Shown piece by piece: positions 54,867 to 64,000 of a DNA stretch of 64,000 nt. Below the pieces are notes generated by a model. The model was not told the DNA's origin, did no database searches, and was given only the letters and a program-made list of their open reading frames with translations. Origin of the DNA: Orychophragmus violaceus (lineage: Eukaryota > Streptophyta > Magnoliopsida > Brassicales > Brassicaceae); NCBI GenBank assembly GCA_030180135.1, contig CM058232.1:60099330-60163329 (forward strand). The letters are read 5' to 3'. A program made the position numbers and the translations under genes. The stretch's first letter is position 1. Each line of letters begins with the position of its first letter.

Positions 54867-56525
54867 ATTCCCCCAAACTTAAATCTTGCTTGTCCACAAG
54901 CAAGTATAAGTAAATCACAACAAGTTGGGGAAAATGTTTGAAAGCGGGAGCTCATATCCAAAGACAAAACCGAGATCAACGAGTTCCAATTCGAGTCAAC
55001 GTCATCAAGATGCAACCAAGTTAGGCTTACTCCAAAAATTTAGCCATGCTCATCAAGACAAAACTCTTAGCTCAATTCTCAACTTAGACAAACATTCCTA
55101 TCAACTAGCTCTTTAACATTCATTAGGTTTTCAAGTGGATCTTACTCAATACAAGGTGACCAAACTCATTTGGCAAAGGGACAAGGCTTTTGAGATTAAA
55201 GTGATCTCGATCAAAAGAGGGGTTTATTCCAAAAGCATGAAGGTTCTCTCGTAAAGAAGTGAATGAGCTATAGTAAAATGCTAAGAGTTAGAGGCAATTG
55301 GTGCATACTAGGTTGATTTCCATCTACCCATGCCCCAATTACTTCTTCTCCTAATCTAGCCCACCTAAATGGATACTACCCTTGACCAAGGCTATTTTTG
55401 CCTCATCCCCTTTTCTCAATCAGACACTTTCCAATCAAACTCCCCAAGGATCAATAAAGGCTTTTAAAAACAGTGGCAAATCTTTTCTTTTTAACTTAGC
55501 TCAAATCTTTCTTTAGTAATGGTCTCTTTTCTTTCTTTAAGGTGAGCCTTTGGCTTCTTTTCATTTCAAAATATGAGACACTTTTCTTTTCTTTAAACAC
55601 ATAAGAGCTTTTATTCTTTTAAAACATTTTGCCAACAAACATAAGATCCCAACCAAAATCCCTTTTCATTCTTCCTTTTCTTTACTCTCTCTCTCTCCTT
55701 TCCCAACTCTTCCCCCAAACTTTGATCCTAGCCTATTGCAAAGCCAAAGATGTTGAGCTTGCATCTATATGGAAAATTCTCTTAGTCGCCTCATACTCAA
55801 CACTTTTTACCTAGCTCATTCCAAATAGGCCTACCACTCAAGATAGTGTTTGTGGCTTGAAAGAAGGGTGGTGAAAGGTATGGAAATCTATTTGAGCAAG
55901 TTGAGAGGGGTGGAAAGGATAAGAATGCTCAAATATTTTCAGAGTATCCATGAGTTTAGCACACAAAGCAAGAGTAAGATAATTAGATGTCATCATTAAG
56001 GTTCTCACTTAGGTAGAGCTAGCGTCAATTCAAAGCTTATTTCAGTTTCAAACCAAGTTTCAAAGCAAGCAATCCGAGCATGGTTCGTCATAACTTTCTA
56101 GCCCTTCTTGAATCACAATCTTATGACAATCAACTAGCTCAAACAACTAGCATAAAGAACAAGTCATCACTCAATCAATCTTACAAGGAAATTCAATCAT
56201 TGCTCCCTATGCATGCGTCCTATATGATGCAACTACACTCAATCCTATTATGCTATTGCAACTACATGCTTTTCTTTTTGAAATTTTTTTAAAATTTTTA
56301 AATTTTTTTTTTTTTTTTTTCTATGCCTTAGATGAATGCATGAGACTCAAGTGATAAAATCGAAAATAAGAAGCAAAACAAACCAAATTAGCAACTGGTC
56401 TCTCCCCCAAACTTAAATCACACGGTCCCTTGTGTGATCTAGGCAAAGAAGAAAGACCGAAAACACACAAAAAAACAAACGAAAGAAAGAAGAAAAACTA
56501 TGTACAAATGTGGAGTGTAACCTGG
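54867..56525 (-). other. Non-coding 3' interior of the ATHILA-like element
   Basis: It holds the purine tract, long pyrimidine-rich stretches (55480-55700) and T runs near 56290-56330. No frame is protein-like. A second TTTGGGGGAGAG tract sits at 56402. Confidence 0.6.
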
Positions 56526-57313
56526 CTAGAAGTGGAGGTATGGAGGTGATGAGTCTCCCATTGAGTAAGTCGGGTTTGAGGAAGAGCAGGACGGTGTCCT
56601 CATGGCTCTCCTCTTTCTCCTTCTGTCCTCGCGAGTGGAGTGGCAGTGAGGATCCTCATAATAGGAGTCGTGAGCCATGCGCGCAGATCCTCCGGTCTCG
56701 TGTCCAGCAACCGAGTACCTTCCCTGCTCAAGTTCAGCCTGCTCAACCAGAACATCGGCTTCAGCTATCACCTCCTCAGTCGCTGCCTGAATCTCCTCAT
56801 CTACACCAGCCTGAGCCTCTCGGGATGTGGAGGTCTGTCCCGCAGCGCTACTCTTGTCTTTCTTCCCCACAATCATCTTAAGAACCTTGGTCACTTTCTT
56901 CAAGCAGGTAGCCATCTTCTTAATGTTCCTCCCGTGCCATTTGCTCTGCTTCTGGAGGTCCCGGTTCTGGTCCCTTAGTGCTCTTACTGTCTTGTTCACG
57001 ATAGGATCATCTAGAGGCTCGATAAGGTATCTGTGCAACCCATACACCCCAGCAGGTGCATCGGAAGTATCAGGCTCTGCTGCAGTCGCTCTCTGGGACC
57101 CGTGAGGTCCAAACACATGCTCCACCCCCGGTAAAAATCTGATATGAGCTCTGTTGGCAAAGCTTGTAATGTCGGGGTTTGGGAGGAGATACCCTTCTTC
57201 GTGGAAAGTACCCGAGCACATCCGGTAGAGATGACGCTCTGGAGGCGGCTTGGAGGCGAGGTAGTGAGTTCGGATAAGCTGCGGAACATCCAGCCACGCT
57301 ACTGGTGTAGGCG
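56526..57313 (-). pseudogene. ATHILA ORF1-like protein, C-terminal part
   Basis: The minus frame reads TPVAWLDVPQLIRTHYLAS, GYLLPNPDITSFANRAHIRF, YGLHRYLIEPLDDPIVNK and NIKKMATCLKKVTKVLKM, the order seen in ATHILA ORF-1 family proteins (PF03078): an IRTHYL block, an LLPNP block, then a GLHRY motif before a helical coiled-coil. The last 90 residues are acidic then basic. The N-terminal part is missing because the copia LTR starts at 57314; codons beyond that point in the open frame (to 57356) belong to the LTR. The protein's role is not known. Confidence 0.75.
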
Positions 57314-57959
57314 TGAAGGATTGTTTAGTTGATCCTGATTCAATTCTTAGATTCATACCAACCTAAACATGCAGATCTAGGTTCTTCTTGATTATAAACA
57401 ATGATTAGATCTCACCTTATACCTGTTAATTGCAGCGGAAGGAGATAGAACAGGTCAGAGATCAGAGAAACACCGAGAGATGAATCCTCCAAAGGCTCAC
57501 ACACGCACACCAAGCAGGAAGAGAGGCTGCTAGACCACACGGGAATCGGCGCAGAGAGAGAGGAGGCTCGCGGCTGGCTAGGGTTAAAGAAGAAAACAGA
57601 CTCGAGTTTTATTTATAAAACTCGTCCGGTTCCTCTTGGGCCATTTGGCCATTTGCGCACTGTGTCGATCGACACATCATGTGTATCGATCGACACACAG
57701 TGGCTAAAACCTTTTATTCTCTCTAAGTACAGTAAATGCCTGTAACTTTTACCGTACTTCTGCTACACATTTTCCTGTTAGCTTAGGCGTGTGACCCATA
57801 TGGGATCATATAATAGAGGCAATAAGTCCAAGACTTATAGATCATGAGCGGACTCTAGCAAGCCATCATGACCCCCAGTATTATATGACTTATGTCTGAT
57901 CATTGACATACTCTTACTTTCTAGAGACAGTACCGAGATTACTGGACACAATTCCAACA
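57314..57959 (-). repeat. 3' LTR of the second copia element
   Basis: It is 646 bp. It contains a pair of GTCGATCGACAC / ATCGATCGACAC palindromes at 57663-57703, the same motif as in the first copia element's LTRs. Confidence 0.9.
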
Positions 57960-57970
57960 ATCTCCCACTT

Positions 57971-60900
57971 GTACTGGAATCTCTGTATTCATAATCCTTT
58001 TGTCACAATATCTCGATTAGTCATAAGGCAAGATTGGTGTCATCCTTATAAAGCCTAATCTTGTTCATCGGACTCTGATTCGATACTGACAATCCAAACG
58101 ACTCGGGACAGTCCGTTTGAGCATGGCCATGCATTTTCCAGTATTCAAATCTCCGATTGGCCTAGAGATATTCACTCCATTTATATTGGAGGGACAAATT
58201 CCGTCTTATTCCATCACTGTAAACTACTCATTTCATAATGTACCCAAACAAGGTCCTTATAACTATCGCAGAACGATAGCGTTAGACAATGATCAAAGTG
58301 CATCAGTCCATGTGCAGTCACATGCATGCGAACTCAGGTCTAAGGACTATACTCTATAGTCGTAGTAAGAATCTCTTATGACACAGATATAAATATCCTG
58401 AAGAGTTCTTATAAGCGGGTCTTGTCCGGTCGTATGTTCCCCAACATACACCTATGTACTGACTCTGATGCCGCGCATCTATGACACACTGAGACTTTGT
58501 CATAAGTCACGTACCAATCCAGTCTCACATGGTTGTTGGTGTTCCAATTTCAACAACCTTCGACTAGGGACATAATGATATAAGTCATTTATCAAATATA
58601 GGGTCTCATGATCAAGCTAAATGACTTTGATAACTCAAGATCAAGTCATTTACTTCGATGACCTATAAAATGGTTTATATCACTTTGGAACGATTATTTC
58701 ATCACAGTTAAAATAATCTTGAAATAATAATTTCATTAAACATCTTAAATGTTATTTCAAGAACATATCCAATAACTAAATAAAGCCCTTTAATAACTCC
58801 CACTGAAATTAAGACTACATCTTAATTTCACTTATCCTACAGCAACAGTCCGCGACTCGTGCTTAGGCCTAAGGAGTGGCTTCGTTAATAGATTAGCAAC
58901 GTTCTCATTCGTTGAAACTTGCTGATCTACTTAACATCTCTGTCATTTATCTCACGGAATAGGTTATACCTATCCTCAAGGTGTTTGGACCTCTGATGTG
59001 CAGCTAGTCTCATCTATGCTGGAAATCACATCAAGTTCAGTGACGAACTCTTCTTTCCAAACAACCTCTTTCGCCACTTCCCAAGCTGCGAAATGTTCAG
59101 CTTAAGTCATGGAGTCAGCAACAGTGCCTTGCACCGCCAGATAGACACAAGATATAACCGGACTGTGATCGGAAATCATCTTTGTCTATTGGAAACTTGC
59201 CTTTCAGACTCTACCGACTTGTAGCACCTCACTTTCTCCGTAAATCAAGAACCTATCCTAAGTATTTCTCAAATACTTTAGGACATTCTTTACGGCAATC
59301 CAGTGATTCTTTGCTGGATTTGACTGGTCTTTACTTGTCTTGCTTAACATTAAAGCAACATCAAACAAGTACATTTCATGGCATACATGATAGATCCAAT
59401 TGCCGACGCATATGGAATCTTATCCATGCATTTAAGCTCAGCAGTTATCGTAGTACACTGTGTCTTGCTTAACGTAATGCCATGTGACATTGGCATAAAA
59501 CCCTTCTTGGAATGCTGAAAACGTGTAGGACTTTGTCGGGATAAGAATCCTGACTTTGTCCTACCAGCTCTTTCGGATCTCTATCTTTAGATCCAAAATC
59601 CAAAAACATACGTGGCTTTACCCATGTTAATCATTAGAACCAACTCCCAAGCCAGTCCTTAAATGACTGCAGCATTGGGACGTCTTTTCCGAGAATCAGT
59701 ATGTCATCGACATACAATATGAGAAATGCAATATCGCTCCCACCAATCTATTAGTAAACGCACAGTTCCAATTCGTTCCTGTTCAAGTCAAAACCTTGAC
59801 TACTTCAACAGAACGAAGATTCCAACTCCGATATGTTTGCTTCCATCCATGAATGGATCGATGAAGCTAACCTTACACATAGTGTAATTTTCGGAGTTCG
59901 GGCTCACTTTCGCTCCTTTGAATTTCGCAGATTCGTCGCTCTCAATGATCATCAGATCATGCGAACTTTCAATGATTATCAGGTTCAACTAATGACGAGA
60001 AATCACTCTCGGATTAGTAACTGATTCATTCATATCTGCGAACTTCAGGCTCCACAGGTGTAGATTCTACAGAAATCTGTAAATCCTTCCGCTGCTCTCC
60101 CTCAATAGGTAAAGCAGCCTCCTGTATTTCTCGAATTTCTTCGAGTTATACTTTTACTCCCACTGTTCTTCTTGGAAAATAACTTCCCTTCTTAGAAAAC
60201 AGAATGGACGTAAAAGTAACAAGCCTTGGTTTCCTTCGGACAAGGCTCCACAGGTGTAGATTCTACAGAAATCTGTAAATCCATCCGTTGCTCTCCCTCA
60301 ACAGGTTGAGCAGCCTCCTGTATTTCTCGAATTTCTTCGAGTTATACTTTTACTCCCACTGTTCTTCTTGGAAAATAACTTCCCTTCTTAGAAAACAGAA
60401 TGGACGTAAAATTAACAAGCCTTGGTTTCCTTCGGACAACCAGCGAAGTAGTACAACTACAAATACTCAGTAAAGACGAATTTGGATCGATTCCAATCCA
60501 CATTTACGTGGTGTCTTTCAACTGATATTTGTGGAACTATTTCAGCGTAAACTTAGATATTTTAGAGCGTTATTCTTAAATAATATCATGGAAGATTCGT
60601 GTGACTCATCTTTAATCATTTCTAATAAGATCTGATTCTTTCTCACAGAAACACCTTCAGGTCTTTAGGAGAAATGAGCTGTGAAACGATTTCACACTCA
60701 TTAAGATGATCACACAATCAATGAATTAAGTATTCTCACTCGTGATTTAATCCAGAGTCTTAATACTTTTGTCATTCAGATCCTATACTTCATTCTGGAA
60801 CTCTTTCGACCATGTCAAAGAATTCCGACTTGTGTCTCATCAAATGAACACAGTCACACTCACTGAAGTAATCAGTAGAGACAATGAAGTACATGAGATT

Positions 60901-61523
60901 TTTCTCTGGCATTACTGCTCATTGGGCCACATACATGAGTATGTTCCAGGTCCAATAAGCCTTTGGGCCTTTCTCTAGCTCGGCTAAGATAGGCCCTTTA
61001 CCTTTTGGTCTAGTAAACAGAATTCAAGTCTCATAAGATATTTTATCAAATGAGCCCAATAGTCCATGACTATGGGATTTCTGAATCCGACTTACTCTAT
61101 GTGACCAAGACTTTTATGCCAAAGAAAATCAGGTTTAATTCATCAGATTTAAACCAATTCGGTATTTATGTTACATTTAGGCACTCTTTGGTTTAAGATA
61201 TAAAACCCATTCCATGAATAGGGTGCTACAATTAATATTTCATTAAGATCAAAAGAACAAAACTTGTCTTTTATCAAAATGAAAAACATTCAAATTCTTA
61301 CAAGAAAATGAAAGACAACTCTGCTTAAAGCAGGTACATTGTAGCAATTACTTAATACAAAACCAAGCCTAAAAGGGATCTATAAGTGAAAACCCTACGG
61401 CTGAGGCAGCATCCCAAGCTCCTTGCAGACATGTAGTTTCACTTGCCCTTCCTTCAAAGTTCTACTGTTGCCCAGGCTCTGCATATTATAACAAATATCA
61501 GTGCCACAACCAGTATCCAATAC
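57971..61523 (-). pseudogene. Degraded copia pol region
   Basis: Recognisable pieces on the minus strand, from 5' to 3': the protease motif LDTGCGTDIC (about 61525-61490), an RT start (SHDLMIIESDESAKF, 59960), the RT centre AFLILYVDDIL (about 59728-59696) and the end of RNase H with NEVAN-like then LTKPLLRPKHES (about 58905-58850). Frames shift often and stops are frequent. The protease-to-RT part is shorter than in the first copia element, so large pieces of integrase are missing. Confidence 0.85.
60048..60440 (-). repeat. 196-bp tandem duplication inside the degraded pol
   Basis: Two copies start GGCTCCACAGGTGTAGATTC at 60048 and 60244 and run to the GGTTTCCTTCGGACAA phrase. They differ at a few bases. 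The duplicated segment is the linker between integrase and reverse transcriptase. Confidence 0.9.
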
Positions 61524-62414
61524 CTATAAGGTAGAACTTGAAGTAATAACATGAATACCTGAGGAAGTAGTCGCATACATCAACTTCAACTCCTCATCAT
61601 CTTCCATGAATTTAATGCAATCTCTCTTCCAATGCCCTGTCTCCTTACAGTAGCAGCACTTACCAACGTAAGAGGTATCTGACTCGGGCTCAGAAGACAC
61701 ACGCTTGCCATGATTCAAAATCTGGACAACTTTGTCTTCACCCTTGTCAGCATTAGGTTTAGTAAACCTACCCTTCTCATTCATGAGATTGTACAGGGTA
61801 CTCTTCACGTTTGGCTCAACTGTCTTGAGCATATCATGCAGTTCAGTCAGCGTCTTCGTTAAGCCTTTCTTGATATAGTTCTTTCTGAACTTATCATAGC
61901 TTGACGGCAGTGACTGCAGAATGATTTCAGTTGCCAATTCTTGGCTAACTGGATAATCCAGTTTCCTCAGGTTATCAATGTAACCCATCATTTTACTGAC
62001 ATGAGGACTCACTGGATTATCATTTGGTAGCTTGCAGCTAGTGAGAGACTTAACCAACCGGTATCTCTCCACTCTTATCTGCTCCTGAAATTTCAATTTC
62101 AGGCTGCTGATCATCTCTATTGGCGACTCCATGTTCTCATATTGCTTCCGCAAGTCTGAGTCCATGGTAGCCAATATCAGACCACGCACATCTACCGCAT
62201 CATTATAATGCTTATTCCAAGCATTATATACTGCATGAGAAGCATTGGACCCGATCCTCACGGGGAGAGCTCTCTCAAGGACATAGTCCTTTCTCTCCTG
62301 TCTGAGAACTAGCCTCAGGTTCCGCGACCAAGTCAAGAAATTTGATCCGTTCAGCTTGTCCATCTTAAGGACAGACCGGATCGAGAAAGTGTTTTGATTG
62401 TTTGTGCTAGTCAT
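61524..62414 (-). CDS. gag: Copia Gag, nearly complete, ending in a stop before the protease
   Basis: The frame of 296 codons starts MTSTNNQNTFSIRSVLKMD. Residues about 18-200 are the UBN2-type Gag core (KLNGSNFLTWSRNLRLVLRQ ... LQSLPSSYDKFRKNY), uninterrupted where the first copia element has lost bases. A normal CCHC zinc knuckle, CCYCKETGHWKRDC, lies near residues 253-266. The frame ends at a TAG (61524-61526) in the place of the Trp that precedes LDTG in the first element, so Gag is cut from Pol by one nonsense change. Gag forms the particle that holds the RNA. This copy could still make a full-size Gag. Confidence 0.9.
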   Translation of the reverse strand: MTSTNNQNTFSIRSVLKMDKLNGSNFLTWSRNLRLVLRQERKDYVLERALPVRIGSNASHAVYNAWNKHYNDAVDVRGLILATMDSDLRKQYENMESPIEMISSLKLKFQEQIRVERYRLVKSLTSCKLPNDNPVSPHVSKMMGYIDNLRKLDYPVSQELATEIILQSLPSSYDKFRKNYIKKGLTKTLTELHDMLKTVEPNVKSTLYNLMNEKGRFTKPNADKGEDKVVQILNHGKRVSSEPESDTSYVGKCCYCKETGHWKRDCIKFMEDDEELKLMYATTSSGIHVITSSSTL

Positions 62415-63963
62415 AACTGAAAATTAAGATAAAAGGATTTTAGTTAATATGTTCAATATGATTAATCTCGTATTAAATTTAATATGATTAATCACGCATT
62501 ATATTCAATAACATAAGTTACCCTCAATAGAATATAATGATTCCAAGATCCACATATAACTAAGATTAAAGTGGGCCACTGGCCGTCACCAAAACTCAGC
62601 TTATATCGGTAAGCCCTATGTCGGCTAATTATATCCGTGATATAACTCTTGGTTGTGAATCTGGGCCCGAGGCCCAATCCACTCTGATGTCTCAAGGCCC
62701 GGGACTCCCGATGGCCTAGTCAAGAAAACCAGACTATACAGTCATGTAATCATTAATGTCTGGGACTCCCAATGACATTTATGAATCACAAACCGTCTTA
62801 TCCACGCAAAAGTAGACACCCTCACACTGTAAGGCCATGAATACAATTGAATGGGCTTCGACAGCTGACATAGACTGGGCAAGACATCCAACGCTTGATA
62901 TTATTTGAGGTTCGTAGGTTTATTAAAATTTCATTCCCAAAATAGAAGATTACTATTTCGGGAAACTTTCTATTTTTGGAAACCTACTATTTTAGGAAAC
63001 TTTCTAAAATTGGAAACTTTCTAAAACCGGAAACTTTCTAACTTTAGAAATTTCTTTAAAATCCAAAACCCGCAAATCTAGAAACTTCTATTTTAAGAAA
63101 CTTTCTAATTTCAAAATTTCGGAAACTTTAATTTAAAATCGACTTTATAATTTTATAAAATAAATTTTAAATTAATCTGAAGAAAGACTCAAATAATTGG
63201 CCCAATTGTTTTAACTTCTTGGCCCGAGGCCCAAGAATTGGTCCATGTCCAAGACATGACCCAATTGTCCAATTAAATGACATAACCGGTCTGGTTCATT
63301 AAAATTGGTCTAACCAAATTTTAATTACTACGATGACCACAATTGTCAACCGGTTATTTACTAAACCGGATTTTCTCAATTTATTTGGTCCAACCAAATC
63401 AAATTAGAAAATCCTGGTTTAGGCACAAAATCCAATATTTCGACTTTGGATTTCTTATCCCGGTTTAACCAGAATTTAATAAAATTATTAAATCTGTTTA
63501 TTAAACCGAGACGTTTGATTTTTAATCAAAATTTTAAACCGAGCCTTAAACCAACCATATCGGTCGATGAACCAACCGCATCGATCGATCCATCAACCGC
63601 ATCGGTCGATGCTCTAAGCATCAATCCTGCATCGATCGTGCATCGATCATGTATCGATCGATGCTCTCACGCATGCACGGACGGTTATCAGGTTTGGCCG
63701 AGATATTCTCGGATTGTGTCGACCGATCCATGCGATCGTATCGATCGATCCATGCGATCACAGCCGATTCTCACTTTTGAAAAATCGCATTCCAAATCAA
63801 TATAGTTTGGTTTTTGCGATTTCAGATGTGTTTAGGTTTCAATTCCTTGTTGCTTAAGTGATTTCTCTTATCAGTAGTTGATTCAAAACACTTCTTAAAC
63901 AAGAAAACAATCCTAAACTTGAATCTAAACAAGAAAAACCAGAACCATAAGCTCTGATACCAC
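62415..63963 (-). other. 5' leader of the second copia element with CGAT motif array
   Basis: No gene is present. At 63559-63750 there are about ten ATCGATCGAT / ATCGGTCGAT / GTCGACCGAT units. At 62945-63130 a GGAAACTTTCTA phrase recurs degenerately. GGGACTCCC occurs at 62702 and 62763. The primer site is at 63951-63962. Confidence 0.75.
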
Positions 63964-64000
63964 TGAAGGATTGTTTAGTTGATCCTGATTCAATTCTTAG
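63964..64000 (-). repeat. 5' LTR of the second copia element (first 37 bases in window)
   Basis: It starts TGAAGGATTGTTTAG and matches 57314-57350 exactly. The rest is beyond the window. Confidence 0.9.

Larger units (their letters stand above)
53426..57313 (-). mobile_element. ATHILA-like Ty3/gypsy element, 3' part, cut by a copia insertion
   Basis: The left LTR spans 53426-54866 (TGATAACAAGG...GAATATCA, 1441 bp). Next to it, on the minus strand, is the purine tract AAGTTTGGGGGAAT (54867-54880). The interior up to 57313 holds an ATHILA ORF1-like reading frame and a second TTTAAGTTTGGGGGAGAG tract at 56402-56419. A copia element starts at 57314, so the rest lies beyond it, outside the window. 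Confidence 0.8.
57314..64000 (-). mobile_element. Second Ty1/copia element, decayed, truncated by the window end
   Basis: The left (3') LTR is 57314-57959 (TGAAGGATTG...CCAACA). The purine tract follows (AAGTGGGAGAT on the minus strand, 57960-57970). The 5' LTR starts at 63964 and runs off the window. The primer site TGGTATCAGAGC lies at 63951-63962. The interior keeps a good gag, but pol is shortened and full of stops. Gag and leader resemble the copia element at 12340, so both belong to one lineage. Confidence 0.93.

Noticed and set aside
57011..57332. Alternative ORFs on both strands over the ATHILA-like region
   Set aside because: Only the 56526-57313 minus frame shows ATHILA ORF1 blocks; the others are shadows in GC-richer sequence.
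59182..60978. Several plus-strand ORFs of 60-100 codons
   Set aside because: They are antisense to the degraded copia pol, whose minus-strand motifs (YVDD, RNase H end) are recognisable.

Overview
This window is plant nuclear DNA, most likely from a Brassicaceae species and from gene-poor, pericentromere-like chromatin. The evidence is plant Ty1/copia and Ty3/gypsy elements primed by initiator tRNA-Met, an ATHILA-type ORF, Mutator-like (MULE) genes with plant GT-AG introns, degenerate CCCTAAA repeats, and a broken plant lysine-ketoglutarate reductase gene. I see no intact host gene, rRNA or CRISPR. Nearly everything is transposon, nested transposon or satellite. The species call is inference.

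Layout. 1-1846: AT-rich transposon debris. 1847-10811: minus-strand gypsy-like LTR element without pol (TSD GGATA), whose 3' LTR is split by a second minus-strand element at 2341-6781 (TSD GAGTG). 10812-12339: debris, one unrecognised ORF and one copy of a dispersed repeat. 12340-19637: Ty1/copia element on the plus strand (TSD AGCCA) with a frameshifted gag and damaged catalytic sites. 19643-21044: degenerate telomere-like repeats. 21045-40533: a MULE of about 19.5 kb (TSD TTATTAAAA). It holds a plus-strand DUF1985/Ulp1-protease gene, a minus-strand MURA transposase gene that looks intact, and a satellite of about 92 x 116 bp between their convergent 3' ends. 40543-43257: more telomere-like and ACGTTCATA-rich repeats.

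43258-48099: non-coding LTR element with LTRs that look identical (TSD TTGTC), inserted into an unrecognised minus-strand gene remnant. 48105-53425: small elements (three telomere-core MITEs, a hAT-like element), a broken LKR/SDH fragment, a GARP/MYB-CC fragment and a tRNA-like sequence. 53426-57313: 3' part of an ATHILA-like element. 57314-64000: a second, decayed copia element on the minus strand, cut by the window edge.

The most notable items are the giant MULE (captured protease, transposase, internal satellite with higher-order structure, and a subterminal GTTGCGGATTT motif array) and the CGAT-centred inverted-repeat arrays found in the LTRs or leaders of three separate retroelements. 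All coordinates and comparisons were made by eye; no alignment or database search was run.
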